A DNA stretch of 64,000 bases from Bacillus sp. MM2020_4 (GCF_011250555.1 NZ_JAANMZ010000016.1:1-64000); one strand, 5' to 3'. Shown: positions 36,954 through 48,975, counted from the stretch's first letter. Numbers and translations: made by a program. Notes: generated from the sequence alone by a model not told the origin.

Positions 36954-38324
36954 TTATTCCCCCCCAACCGATAATGCCGGATCTTGTAAATAAACGGCTT
37001 CCATTGCTTCCTCAAGAATTTCCAATCCTTCCTCAAGCTGGTCATCTGTGATGGTTAATGGCATCAGGAGACGGATGACATTGCTGTATATCCCGGCGCT
37101 TAATAACATGAGACCACGTTCGCATGCTGCCTTTACAATTTTTCCAACCGCTTCTTTATCAGGGGTTTTCGATTGTCTGTCCTTGACGATTTCCATCGCG
37201 CACATTGCCCCAAGGCCCCGCACATCGCCAATGCCCTCAAAACGGTCTGCAAGAAGCTGCATTTTTTCAAGTACTCGCTCGCCGATCTTTTCAGCTCGTT
37301 CATTTAGGTTTTCACTTTCAATGATATCTAAAACCGTGATCGCCGCTCGGCAGCCAAGTGGGCTTCCGGAATAGGTTCCGCCAATTTCACCAACCGCTGC
37401 CGCATTCATAATTTCCGCTCGACCAATGACGCCGCTAATGGGGACACCAGCCCCCATTGATTTGGAAATGGTCAGTAAATCAGGGACCACATCAAAGTGA
37501 TCAATGGCAAAATGCTTCCCTGTCCGAGCAAAGCCCGTTTGGATTTCATCGGCGACGAAGAGAATTCCATAGTGTGTGCAGATTTCTCTTACACGCTTAA
37601 CAAAGGCTTTGTCAGGTACGATAAATCCGCCTTCTCCTTGAACAGGTTCCATCACGACTGCTGCAATTGTCTCAGGTGCAACTTCCGCAAGAAGGAATTG
37701 TTCGAATTGCTCGATGATCATTTCGCTGTATTGCTGCTCACTCATTCCATCTGGGCGACGATACACATACGGATATGGCGCCTTGTATACCTCCGGAGCG
37801 AATGGTCCGAAGCCAAATTTATACGGCTTGACTTTACTTGTCATGGTCATAGTCATGAGCGTTCTGCCATGGAATCCCCTTGTAAATGAGACAATCCCTT
37901 GGCGGCCCGTGTATTTTCTTGCCATTTTTACGGCGTTTTCAACCGCTTCCGCACCACTGTTAAAAAAAGCAGCCTGCTTATCGAAGTCACCAGGGGCAAG
38001 CCCACAAAGCCTCTCAGCTAAAGTAATATATGATTCATACATCATCACATTAAAGCCTGTGTGGATAAACTGGCTTGCCTGTTCTTGGAGAGCTCGAACC
38101 ACTCTTGGATGGGAGTGACCAACGTTTAACGTTCCAATAGCACCAGCAAAATCAAGATAATGATTACCATCCACATCTTCGACCACTGCTCCCTGCGCTT
38201 TTTTTACAAAAGATTGGCAGTTATTGCTGATTCCTTTTGGGACAAATTTATTTCTACGCTCCACTATTTCCCTCGATTTTGGTCCGGGTATCTCTGTTTG
38301 GAGCTTTACATACTTCTTTTCCAC
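36954..38324 (-). CDS. gabT: 4-aminobutyrate aminotransferase
   Basis: A 456-residue class III PLP aminotransferase that moves the amino group of GABA (or 5-aminovalerate) to 2-oxoglutarate. Landmarks: the cofactor loop NSGAEAVENAVKMAR, FHGRTLMTMTMT, ADEIQTGFARTG and the PLP lysine in TISKSMGAGVPISG. The start is GTG at 38324 behind a run of eight G. It sits between patA and gabD in the sigma-54-driven operon. Confidence 0.9.
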   Translation of the reverse strand: MEKKYVKLQTEIPGPKSREIVERRNKFVPKGISNNCQSFVKKAQGAVVEDVDGNHYLDFAGAIGTLNVGHSHPRVVRALQEQASQFIHTGFNVMMYESYITLAERLCGLAPGDFDKQAAFFNSGAEAVENAVKMARKYTGRQGIVSFTRGFHGRTLMTMTMTSKVKPYKFGFGPFAPEVYKAPYPYVYRRPDGMSEQQYSEMIIEQFEQFLLAEVAPETIAAVVMEPVQGEGGFIVPDKAFVKRVREICTHYGILFVADEIQTGFARTGKHFAIDHFDVVPDLLTISKSMGAGVPISGVIGRAEIMNAAAVGEIGGTYSGSPLGCRAAITVLDIIESENLNERAEKIGERVLEKMQLLADRFEGIGDVRGLGAMCAMEIVKDRQSKTPDKEAVGKIVKAACERGLMLLSAGIYSNVIRLLMPLTITDDQLEEGLEILEEAMEAVYLQDPALSVGGE

Positions 38325-38376
38325 TTCCGTGCCCCCCCCTTATTTAAAATAACTCTTTTTATCATTTAAAATATAA

Positions 38377-41252
<2,876 letters not shown>

Positions 41253-41289
41253 TTTTATTCCTCCTTTGTTCACCCTCACTAATTTATAT

Positions 41290-41306
41290 TGCAAGAAGCG
41301 TGCCAA
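41290..41306 (-). promoter_or_regulatory. Sigma-54 promoter of the ald-patA-gabT-gabD operon
   Basis: On the minus strand TTGGCAC-N5-TTGC with A following, an ideal -24/-12 element, about 40 bases before the ATG at 41252. Confidence 0.9.
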
Positions 41307-41345
41307 CACTTAATGCTAGCAACATAGCATCTTTTGAAAAAAAGC

Positions 41346-41381
41346 TATTCATTTTTGCATAACCTTATTTCCAATTGCATA
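41346..41381. promoter_or_regulatory. Activator palindromes (UAS) for the patA operon
   Basis: Two copies of a 16-bp palindrome-like site, TATTCA-N4-TGCATA (41346-41361) and TATTTC-N4-TGCATA (41366-41381), 20 bases apart. They lie 40-75 bases upstream of the -24 element. The same motif recurs near the other sigma-54 promoters of the island. Confidence 0.65.
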
Positions 41382-41382
41382 A

Positions 41383-41417
41383 AAAAATGATCCAGATAAA
41401 AATCTGAATCATTTTTT
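41383..41417 (-). terminator. Terminator of the sigma-54 activator gene
   Basis: AAAAAATGATCCAGAT pairs with ATCTGAATCATTTTTT (one mismatch), with T-runs on both strands, next to the regulator's stop. Confidence 0.85.
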
Positions 41418-43539
41418 ATAATGTGGATAAGTTTTCAAGTTTAATATTTTTTTCCGCCAATATTTTTTGATATTTCCGGCTGACGGAGGACTGACTTATT
41501 CCAAGTGCTTTTGCCGCTTTCGTGGTCGTTTTGTATTGGTTCATTGCCATGATGATTAGCTGCTCTTCGACATGATCAATGGCGTCCTGAAGGGGAATCA
41601 CACGTGTGATCACAGGTTTCATTTTTTTATGTTCATAGCCTAATGATAAAAATTGGCTGACGAACTCGGCATCAATGGCCGGATGGTCAGCAGTTACGAC
41701 CAATCTTTCAATAATGTTTTGCAGTTCCCGTACGTTACCCGGCCATGGATAAAACTCGAGTACATTAATAGCATCCGGTGTTAGATGATAATTACGGTCG
41801 TATCTTTCATTCAACTGCTGAAGGAAATGGAAAGCCAAGAGAGAAATGTCCTCCGTCCGCTCCCTTAATGCCGGAATATGAATAGGAATGACATTCAGCC
41901 GATAATATAAATCCTCTCGGAATTTTCCTTCCTCCACCATTTTCGCTAAATTTTTATTTGTGGCTGCAATAATTTGCACATTTACCTTCATCGACGTTGT
42001 ACTACCAACAGGAATAAACTCCTGTTCCTGCAGGACGCGCAGCAGTTTCACCTGCAAGTGGACAGGCATTTCGCCGATTTCATCAAGAAACAGAATACCA
42101 CCATCGGCCTGTTTGAAATAACCGTCTTTTCCATTTTTATCAGCACCTGTGAAAGCACCCTTTGTATAGCCAAACAGTTCACTCTCAAGCAAATTCTCCG
42201 GAATAGCCCCGCAGTTTAATTTCAAAAATGGTTTTTGTGAACGCCTCCCTAATTGGTGAATCGCTTGGGCTATTACCTCTTTTCCGACCCCAGATTCCCC
42301 GTGAAGCAGGACAGTCGATGAAAAGTCGGCAATTTTCTTTACTTGGTTCATGATCTTTTCCATTTTGGGACTGCAATAAATTAATTTTTTCAAAAAGCGA
42401 TCTTTACTTTTAAAATCATCTAATTCTTTCCGATATTGTTCCGATATTTTCCGCATTTCCTGCAGTTCGCTTTTCAGCCTTGTGGTTTCGGTAATGTCGC
42501 GAGAGGCAATAATAATCCGGTCAAGTTCATTGTTTTCATTAAAAACAGGATTACCGACAGCGAGAATTTTTCTGCCATTATGCGTTTCTTGGACAACGGA
42601 AACCTTTTTCTTTTTCTCGATGACGAGCCTTGTGACAGATGGAGTGAAGAGACCGCGGTCTTCCAATTCAAGAATGTTTTTTCCAATTAGCTCTTTTAAA
42701 TCCACATTCCAAAAATCTTGAATGATGTTTTCGCTGAATCTGATCAATTCCCCTTTGGCATTCACCACAAGAATTTCATCATATATGCTTGAAAGAATGG
42801 CGTTTAAATCTTTATTCAAATCTTTAATATATTCTATTTCCATTGCCATTTCCTCAACCATCGGCAAATCTTGAACAACGATGATAATCCCGTCCACCTC
42901 GTTATCGTAGTTCAAGATCGGACTATAGTCGACGAGAACGCCCATTTCATTGGTGATTTCAAGATGGTTGAGCAACGTCTTTCCGGTTGCAAATACCTTG
43001 TTAATATGAGAGCTGCTAAAAATATTTTCAGCCGGTAGATTCAACACCTTCTCCGCATTCGATTTAATCATTTTTAAGCCGGCCTCATTGCAGTTAATAA
43101 TGCGTTTTTCTTTATCTAAAATAAAAATCCCCATCGGAATGGAAGTCAGCATAATCTTAAGCAAGTCGACGCTTTTATTTTCCTGTTTAAATAGTTCTGC
43201 CAGCACATCTTCTCTTCGAATGTAACCCGAAGGATTACCATCATCCCCCTTAATAAGCGCAAAGGGTTCACCGATAATTTGAAACAAGACGGGCAAGGAA
43301 ATATGACCGCTTAAATGACAGATACTTTCAAGCGGTTTGGCATGTTCAAGCAGGAGTTCTACCGATAAGGCCTCTTTTTCTAGTTTCCCTATGACTACAT
43401 ATGCATATAAGAGATTTTCTTTTTTTAAAAATAAAAAGGGTTCTTTAAGGTTACTTAAGGTTGCTTGAAATCGTTCATTACTTTCCTCAATTGCCACTGA
43501 AATAATCGGCTTCACTTTTTCTTTTGCCACGGAAAACAT
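41416..43539 (-). CDS. Sigma-54-dependent enhancer-binding activator
   Basis: A 707-residue activator. An N-terminal sensory part (about 1-120, the end CBS-like) is followed by two PAS domains (about 125-235 and 240-355), an AAA+ domain with Walker A GESGVGKE (414-421) and the sigma-54 contact loop GAFTGAD (461-467), and a Fis/TyrR-type helix-turn-helix near residues 660-700 (TTKAAKALGISQSSVSRKYQ). It is embedded among five sigma-54 promoters of polyamine/glutamate genes and most likely activates them. The inducing ligand is unknown; a polyamine, GABA or an aldehyde would be sensible. It parallels RocR of B. subtilis in role but differs in its sensor. Confidence 0.88.
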   Translation of the reverse strand: MFSVAKEKVKPIISVAIEESNERFQATLSNLKEPFLFLKKENLLYAYVVIGKLEKEALSVELLLEHAKPLESICHLSGHISLPVLFQIIGEPFALIKGDDGNPSGYIRREDVLAELFKQENKSVDLLKIMLTSIPMGIFILDKEKRIINCNEAGLKMIKSNAEKVLNLPAENIFSSSHINKVFATGKTLLNHLEITNEMGVLVDYSPILNYDNEVDGIIIVVQDLPMVEEMAMEIEYIKDLNKDLNAILSSIYDEILVVNAKGELIRFSENIIQDFWNVDLKELIGKNILELEDRGLFTPSVTRLVIEKKKKVSVVQETHNGRKILAVGNPVFNENNELDRIIIASRDITETTRLKSELQEMRKISEQYRKELDDFKSKDRFLKKLIYCSPKMEKIMNQVKKIADFSSTVLLHGESGVGKEVIAQAIHQLGRRSQKPFLKLNCGAIPENLLESELFGYTKGAFTGADKNGKDGYFKQADGGILFLDEIGEMPVHLQVKLLRVLQEQEFIPVGSTTSMKVNVQIIAATNKNLAKMVEEGKFREDLYYRLNVIPIHIPALRERTEDISLLAFHFLQQLNERYDRNYHLTPDAINVLEFYPWPGNVRELQNIIERLVVTADHPAIDAEFVSQFLSLGYEHKKMKPVITRVIPLQDAIDHVEEQLIIMAMNQYKTTTKAAKALGISQSSVSRKYQKILAEKNIKLENLSTL

Positions 43540-43610
43540 CGTACCTTCCCCCTTACAACCTGGTCACTCTAATACTACCACTTCGTTCAGAATTTTTAAA
43601 ATAGTATTCC

Positions 43611-43647
43611 GCAAAAAGAAGATGTGAGGAGTGGCCCCCACATCTTA
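43611..43647 (-). terminator. Terminator of the glutamate dehydrogenase operon
   Basis: AAGATGTG pairs with CACATCTT, with inner GG/CC pairs; on the minus strand CTTTTTGC follows. It overlaps the end of the biotinyl-like gene. Confidence 0.75.
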
Positions 43648-43893
43648 ATCACTTCCGGTGACAAATAAATCTTCCTTAATATAGGCCAGGACCATTCCGG
43701 GAATAACATCATCACCCTCCTGAACTTCTAGTGATTCAACCTCCCCGCTAACACTTGTTTGAATTTGTTCCAGTTTGCCGTCCAGCGTTTTGATGGCAAA
43801 CAATGACTCCCATTCATAAAATCTGGATTCACTCGTAACTGAGATCCTCTCAACCTGCCCGTAACACGGGCTAAGCACTACACCGAAATACAT
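43645..43893 (-). CDS. Small biotinyl/lipoyl-attachment-like protein
   Basis: An 82-residue protein resembling a stand-alone biotinyl/lipoyl domain: LFAIKTLDGK stands where the modified-lysine hairpin (EAMKM) is expected, followed by SVSGEVESLEVQEGDDVIPGM, the typical second half. Whether the lysine is modified is open. It is the third gene after glutamate dehydrogenase in a sigma-54-driven unit. The start is the ATG 43893, eight bases after AAGGGG; the GTG three codons earlier is too close to the site. Confidence 0.65.
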   Translation of the reverse strand: MYFGVVLSPCYGQVERISVTSESRFYEWESLFAIKTLDGKLEQIQTSVSGEVESLEVQEGDDVIPGMVLAYIKEDLFVTGSD

Positions 43894-43908
43894 CGTGATC
43901 ACCCCTTT

Positions 43909-44199
43909 TTAATATTGCTCCTGAAACGGACGAGTCTGTAAAACGGAGCGAAAAAACTCTTGAAATTCCGGGATATCCTCTATTTCAATTCCTAATCGTT
44001 CCGCCCAATGATCATCTGCATCCGTATCCTCTTGGCAAAGTAACACCATTTTCCCAGACTGTATCGATGTCACCATCGCTTTTCCGAAAAAATGATTGGA
44101 GTAGCCAATCGTTAAATCATAACGGTGGTTATTCGAAATAAGGCAGAAATAATGCAAGAGCTGATTTTCCTTTTCTTCCGTCAAGATTTCAAGCTTCAT
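43909..44199 (-). CDS. SAV0927/DUF3055-like small cytosolic protein
   Basis: A 96-residue acidic protein whose opening (MKLEILTEEKENQLLHYFC) and YSNHFFGKAMVTSIQSGK block resemble the SAV0927 (DUF3055) family of Firmicutes. The family function is unknown. ATG behind AAGGAGGAA, 21 bases after the glutamate dehydrogenase stop, so it is in the same transcript. Confidence 0.65.
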   Translation of the reverse strand: MKLEILTEEKENQLLHYFCLISNNHRYDLTIGYSNHFFGKAMVTSIQSGKMVLLCQEDTDADDHWAERLGIEIEDIPEFQEFFRSVLQTRPFQEQY

Positions 44200-44220
44200 T
44201 CCTAGTTCCTCCTTAAAATT

Positions 44221-45504
44221 TTAATATCTTAACCATCCTCGCAACCTCGAAGCTTCAGCTAATTTTTGAATGCCTTCGATATAAGCGGCAATTTTCATAT
44301 TGACCCCAAACTTCTTCGCGGTGTTATGGACATTTAAAAAGCTGGTAGTCATTTTTTCCTTAAGCCGTTCATCCACTACTTCTTCCGTCCAGTAATAACC
44401 TTGGTTGTTCTGGCACCATTCAAAATAGGAGACAATCACGCCGCCGGAGTTGGCAAGGATATCTGGGACAACAAGAATTTCACGTTCATCAAGAATGTTT
44501 AACGCATCCTTTGTTGTTGGCCCGTTAGCTGCTTCAATAACAATCTGGCAGGAAAGCCGGCTGGCGTTTTGTTTATTGATAACGCCTGAGATCGCTGCCG
44601 GAATAAGGACATCACATTCTTTTTCCAATAATTCTTGGTTGCTAATGGAGCTTTTAAAACGATTCGAAACAATGCCAAAGGAGTCCCTGCTTTCCAAGAG
44701 GTGGGGAATATCTAGGCCGTTTTCATCGTATAAACCGCCAAGCACATCACTAATTCCAATCACTTTTGCCCCTAAATCATACAAATACTCGGCCAAATAA
44801 CTACCGACATTGCCAAAACCTTGAACGATGATGCGGGTGTCCTTTAGCTCCATTTTCTTCATTTCACATACCATTTGCAGTGTATAAAGGACGCCTTTTG
44901 ATGTAGCCGTTTCCCTGCCCTTCGACCCGCCAAGTGCAATTGGTTTTCCTGTGATGAAACCCGGTGAATCAAATTCACGGATATGGTCATATTCATCAAG
45001 CATCCAGGCCATGATTTGCGAGTTTGTATACATATCGGGCGCCGGGATATCTTTTGTCGGGCCGACAAGCTGACTTACCGCTCTCACATAACCCCTGCTT
45101 AACCGTTCTAATTCATCTAAGCTCATATTTCGGGGGTCACAGACAATACCGCCTTTTGCACCGCCGTAAGGCAGATCGGTAATCCCGCACTTTAGGCTCA
45201 TCCAGCCCGCCAATGCCTTTACCTCTTCAGCTGTGACATCCGGATGGAAGCGAATTCCGCCTTTTGTCGGCCCTGAGGCATCGTTATGCTGGGCACGGTA
45301 ACCTTGAAAAATCTGCGTTTTTCCGTTATCCATCCTTATTGGGATACTTACCTCTAAAAACCTCATTGGCTTTTTCAAAAAGTCATACACCTGCGGGGGA
45401 TAGTTTAGAATGGTAACAGCTTCCTTCAGCGTCTCCTGAAACTCAACAAGCGAATTATCCTTTTCCTTTTCTTTCGTATTCACGTTTAGCGATTCGACAG
45501 CCAT
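44221..45504 (-). CDS. NAD-type glutamate dehydrogenase (RocG/GudB-like)
   Basis: A 427-residue glutamate dehydrogenase. Motifs: PTKGGIRFHPDVT, the catalytic lysine region LPYGGAKGGIVCDP, PAPDMYTNSQIMAW and the Rossmann motif GFGNVGSYLAEYLYDLG. It would oxidise the glutamate produced by PatA and GabT back to 2-oxoglutarate, releasing ammonium. The start is ATG 45504 behind GAGGTG; the longer frame passes through the sigma-54 promoter. Sigma-54 control matches B. subtilis rocG. Confidence 0.92.
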   Translation of the reverse strand: MAVESLNVNTKEKEKDNSLVEFQETLKEAVTILNYPPQVYDFLKKPMRFLEVSIPIRMDNGKTQIFQGYRAQHNDASGPTKGGIRFHPDVTAEEVKALAGWMSLKCGITDLPYGGAKGGIVCDPRNMSLDELERLSRGYVRAVSQLVGPTKDIPAPDMYTNSQIMAWMLDEYDHIREFDSPGFITGKPIALGGSKGRETATSKGVLYTLQMVCEMKKMELKDTRIIVQGFGNVGSYLAEYLYDLGAKVIGISDVLGGLYDENGLDIPHLLESRDSFGIVSNRFKSSISNQELLEKECDVLIPAAISGVINKQNASRLSCQIVIEAANGPTTKDALNILDEREILVVPDILANSGGVIVSYFEWCQNNQGYYWTEEVVDERLKEKMTTSFLNVHNTAKKFGVNMKIAAYIEGIQKLAEASRLRGWLRY

Positions 45505-45541
45505 TCTTAACACCTCATTTTGTATTGTTATTATTGCTAGT

Positions 45542-45558
45542 AGCAATTTCCGTGCCAA
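45542..45558 (-). promoter_or_regulatory. Sigma-54 promoter of the glutamate dehydrogenase operon
   Basis: On the minus strand TTGGCAC-N5-TTGCT, a near-perfect -24/-12 element about 40 bases before the ATG at 45504. Confidence 0.9.
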
Positions 45559-45621
45559 CTGTTGAAATACTAATAGAGGCAGGTTTTTATGATGGAATTT
45601 ATTAATAATGAATATCAGCGT

Positions 45622-45656
45622 TATGAAAAAATGATTGAACTATTCATTTCTGCATA
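45622..45656. promoter_or_regulatory. Activator palindromes (UAS) for glutamate dehydrogenase
   Basis: TATTCA-N4-TGCATA at 45641-45656, preceded 19 bases away by a weaker copy, TATGAA-N4-TGATTG, at 45622-45637. The 18-base stretch starting CTATTCATTT is shared with the patA-operon site at one mismatch. Confidence 0.6.
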
Positions 45657-45685
45657 CAAACGATGTATTCCTGATTAAGTCATAC

Positions 45686-45711
45686 AAAAAGCCAGGCGAG
45701 TAGCCTGGCTC
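45686..45711 (-). terminator. Rho-independent terminator of the permease gene
   Basis: AGCCAGGC pairs with GCCTGGCT around a five-base loop; on the minus strand TTTTTGT follows. Confidence 0.85.
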
Positions 45712-45727
45712 AGGTAACTTTCTCTAT

Positions 45728-47080
45728 CTATAGTGAAGAAGTTCTCTCCGCGTCATCAATATTTAAATCGGCAATTTTAATCGTAAAGAATCTGGTTTGG
45801 AAAATCATATAAACGACACCAATGACAATCCACACGATCCCCCCGATAAGAGCATCTGCTTGGAGGTTATACCACAAGATTCCTGTTAAGCCAGCACCAA
45901 GAATTGGCATTACAAGGTAGGAGAATATATCCTTTCCTGTTTTGTACCTTTTTAAGCGAAAAACGAAATGAGCGATAACGGATAGGTTAACAAATGTAAA
46001 CGCAATTAGCGCGCCAAAATTAATAAACGATGAAATTAGCTCAAGGCTTGGTGCGATAGCAAGGAGGGATACTACCCCAACAAGGACGACATTAAAAACC
46101 GGTGTCCGAAATTTGGGGTGAACATAACCGAAAGTCTTCTTCGGAAGGACACCGTTCCGGCCCATCACGTACAAAAGCCGTGACACACTTGCATGGGAAG
46201 CAAGTCCCGAGGCCACTGTTGCGGCAAACGCACCAGATAGGAAAATCAGTTTAAAGAGGGTACCGCCGACAAACATGCCAATTTCCGGTAACGTATCATC
46301 AGTTACCTTAAAGCCCGAAATATCCGGAAATAAGGCTTGGGCAAAATAGCTGCATACGAAGAAGATCGCGCCGCCAATAAAGACTGTCAACATAATCGCC
46401 TTTGGCATTATTTTACTATCAATGGCTTCCTCCGCGTACATCGTAACAGCATCAAAACCAATAAACGAGAAACAAACCACTGTTGCCCCTGTTAAAATGG
46501 CGCCAAGATGTACGTTGGAATGGAAAATCGGTTCTGTTGTAAAAATCGTTCCTTGGCCCATCCCTTTAGAAAGCTGGAGGAAGGCAAGAACAATAAAAGC
46601 CGCAATTAAGACCACTTCAAAAATAACAAGCAGTGAATTTAAACTGGAGGTTTTCCCCATACTCCAGGCATTAATAGCCGTGACGACGGCGACATAACCG
46701 ACGACCCAAATCCATGCCGGAACAGCTGGAAATACCGATACCATATAAATACGAATAATTAGAGCGTTTACCATCGGAAGTAAAATGTAATCCAGCAGCG
46801 CTGCCCAGCCGACAAGGAAGCCTAGATGAGGGCTCATCGTTTCCCTTGTATAGGTGTAGGCAGATCCTGCGCTCGGAAATACCTGTACCATTTTTCCATA
46901 ACTAATCGCCGTGAACAACATCACGACTAATGCCGCCAGATACGCTAGCGGTACCACACCATTTGTTTCTTTAGACACGATCCCAAATGTATCAAACACA
47001 ATCGTTGGTGTCATATACCCTAAACCCAGCATAACAATTGCCCAGAGTCCAAGTGAACGCTTAAGAGTAGTATTCTCCAA
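45728..47080 (-). CDS. APC-family permease, PuuP-like (putrescine/amino acid)
   Basis: A 450-residue, roughly 12-segment APC-superfamily permease. It resembles E. coli PuuP in several blocks: [63 protein letters not shown] and VNLSVIAHFVFR. It is paralogous to the broken gene at 47396. The start is TTG 47080 (MENTTLKRSL), which aligns with the paralogue's start ([11 protein letters not shown]) and follows AAAGGAG. With the sister gene disrupted, it may be the only working importer of the island. Confidence 0.85.
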   Translation of the reverse strand: MENTTLKRSLGLWAIVMLGLGYMTPTIVFDTFGIVSKETNGVVPLAYLAALVVMLFTAISYGKMVQVFPSAGSAYTYTRETMSPHLGFLVGWAALLDYILLPMVNALIIRIYMVSVFPAVPAWIWVVGYVAVVTAINAWSMGKTSSLNSLLVIFEVVLIAAFIVLAFLQLSKGMGQGTIFTTEPIFHSNVHLGAILTGATVVCFSFIGFDAVTMYAEEAIDSKIMPKAIMLTVFIGGAIFFVCSYFAQALFPDISGFKVTDDTLPEIGMFVGGTLFKLIFLSGAFAATVASGLASHASVSRLLYVMGRNGVLPKKTFGYVHPKFRTPVFNVVLVGVVSLLAIAPSLELISSFINFGALIAFTFVNLSVIAHFVFRLKRYKTGKDIFSYLVMPILGAGLTGILWYNLQADALIGGIVWIVIGVVYMIFQTRFFTIKIADLNIDDAERTSSL

Positions 47081-47225
47081 TTTACTCAACTCTCCTTTAG
47101 TCACTATTTTCGTTTATCAGCTCCAATTGAAAGCACTTACATTTCATTGATTATTTATGAATGCTTCTATTTTTACAGGAATTCCCCCTCTTATCTTAAA
47201 GTAAAATCCAACTATTTTAAATAGT

Positions 47226-47242
47226 TGCAATTTTCATACCAA
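47226..47242 (-). promoter_or_regulatory. Sigma-54 promoter of the intact permease gene
   Basis: On the minus strand TTGGTAT-N5-TTGCA. The -24 half is slightly off consensus (TGGTAT), but GG and GC are at exact spacing. It lies about 145 bases before the start at 47080. Confidence 0.7.
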
Positions 47243-47307
47243 TTTATATTTATTTCCTCGAAGCCCGTTATCACTACTTCTTAGTCAACCTTTTAAGAAG
47301 TTACTTT

Positions 47308-47342
47308 TATGAAAATATGCATAAGCTAACCAGAATTGCATA
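47308..47342. promoter_or_regulatory. Activator palindromes (UAS) for the intact permease
   Basis: TATGAA-N4-TGCATA (47308-47323) and TAACCA-N4-TGCATA (47327-47342), 19 bases apart, 65-100 bases upstream of the sigma-54 promoter at 47226. Confidence 0.55.
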
Positions 47343-47395
47343 AACTCTCGATTCAAAAAAAGCAGCGGAATTTGATTCCCCTACTTTTTCAAAAA

Positions 47396-48742
47396 CTATA
47401 TTTGTGCTTCCTCCGCTTTAAACTGCGGCGGTGCTGCCCGAAATGCTTTTGTGAGGTAGAGCAAATAGGCAAAACCGATTCCAAACCATGTGAGTCCCAT
47501 CATCAAGGAGCTAGTCTCGAGATTAATCCAAAGAATCCCAACCGTCCCTGCTCCAATCAGCGGCATGACGACATAATTGAAAAATCCTTTTGGAGTACGG
47601 TGCATTTTGTGACGAATGGCAAAATGACTAATGACGGACAAATTAACAAACGTAAAGGCCATTAATGCCCCAAAATTAATTAAGGAAGTGGCTGTCACTA
47701 AGTCAAAAAACCATGCGGATAAGGAGATCACGCCAACAATGGCTACATTGATAGCAGGGGTTCTCCATTTTGGATGGACATAACCGAACCATTTTTCCGG
47801 GAATACTTTGTCACGCCCCATTACATACAAGAGCCGCGATACACTTGCGTGGGAAGCAAGTCCAGAGGCAAGGGTGTTCACAAAAGTTGTACATAAGAAA
47901 ATCGACTGAAACAGCTTGCCGCCGACATAAAGGGCAATTTCTGGCAGTGCTGCATCTGGTTCTTTAAACCTTGAAATATCAGGGAAAAATAGCTGAATAA
48001 AAAAGGATGTGCCGATAAAAATAATTCCGCCCCATAACGCTGTTAGCATAATCGCTTTCGGAATTGTTTTTTCCGGATTCGGTGTTTCTTCGGAAAGGGT
48101 CGTAACCGCATCAAAGCCAAGGAACGAAAAGCAAAGAATCGTTGCACCCGTAATGAGGATCGGGATGTTCATACCTTCAATAAAAAACGGCTGTAAACTA
48201 AAAACAGTACCTGTCCCTTCACCTGCGTGCAGTCCTTTAATCACAAGGATGATAAAGACAATCATGATGAGAACTTGAACTAGTACGAAGAATGTATTGA
48301 AATTTGCCAGGATATTTACACTTCTTAAGTTTAAAAAGGTAACAATTCCGACAAACACCAGTACCCAGATAAAATCCGGAACAGACGGAAACAAGGCATG
48401 TAATTATAATTTTGTTAATAACGCATTTACCATTGGTAAAAATAAATAATCCAGTAATGACGACCAGCCAACTAGAAAACCCAGGTGCCCGTTGATGGCT
48501 TTTTGTGTATACGTATAAGCTGACCCTGCCTGCGGAAACACCTTTACGAGTTTCCCATAGCTCGCAGCCGTAAAGAGCATCCCAATCAGTGCAATGATAT
48601 ATGCAGTTGGTACATGGCCTTTCGTTACTCCTGAAACAATTCCAAAGGTATCAAACACCACCATTGGAGTCATATAGGCTAACCCCATGATGACGACTTG
48701 CCATAACTTTAACGACCTTTTCAGCTTTACACCATTCTCCAC
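47396..48742 (-). pseudogene. puuP-like putrescine importer with in-frame stop
   Basis: Two frames in the same phase (48742-48404 and 48394-47396) together give a full-length PuuP-like permease of about 448 residues, very close to E. coli PuuP (e.g. [27 protein letters not shown], [17 protein letters not shown]). They are separated by one TAA at 48404-48406, where homologues have Tyr in the context K-(I/L)-Y-L-(S/H)-A-L-F-P. The stop comes after about 112 codons, in the third membrane segment. A single base change (TAT or TAC to TAA) explains it; an assembly error is possible. GTG start behind GGGAGG; a good sigma-54 promoter is still present, so the loss looks recent. Confidence 0.85.
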
Positions 48743-48832
48743 TTATCATTCCTCCCTATTTTAAAACGCTTTCAAAAATGAATAACCCCTTTGTCCGTTC
48801 CCCTTGGTTTTTTAAAATACACGAATGTATTT

Positions 48833-48849
48833 TGCAAATTTCGTGCCAA
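48833..48849 (-). promoter_or_regulatory. Sigma-54 promoter of the broken puuP-like gene
   Basis: On the minus strand TTGGCAC-N5-TTGCA, an ideal -24/-12 element about 90 bases before the GTG at 48742. Confidence 0.85.
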
Positions 48850-48900
48850 ATGGTTTCCAAGTAAAAATCTATACAGATGTGGTTTATTCCAGCGTTGAAT

Positions 48901-48916
48901 TATTCAGCCGCGCATA
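48901..48916. promoter_or_regulatory. Shared activator site between divergent sigma-54 promoters
   Basis: TATTCA-N4-CGCATA, one mismatch from the site at 41346 in the palindrome arms. It lies 51 bases from one -24 element and 60 from the other, so one site could serve both the puuP-like gene and agmatinase. Confidence 0.55.
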
Positions 48917-48975
48917 TTTTATTCTGAAATAAATAATGATGACCACTCACGCCTTGAGTCCATATATTTATTCTG

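Noticed and set aside
37497..38118. Overlapping 130- and 134-residue frames antisense to gabT
   Set aside because: Shadow frames of gabT without start signals or recognisable domains.
38325..38376. Additional sigma-54 promoter between patA and gabT
   Set aside because: No TGG-N-GC pair with the right spacing in this gap; gabT is best read as part of the upstream operon.
45589..45678. 29-codon plus-strand frame upstream of glutamate dehydrogenase
   Set aside because: It covers the activator palindromes and the spacing region of the sigma-54 promoter; the composition is explained by regulatory DNA.
47396..48394. Separate functional 332-residue permease starting with TTG at 48394
   Set aside because: Same phase as the upstream 112 codons, homologous to the interior of PuuP, no ribosome site; better read as a pseudogene with one stop.
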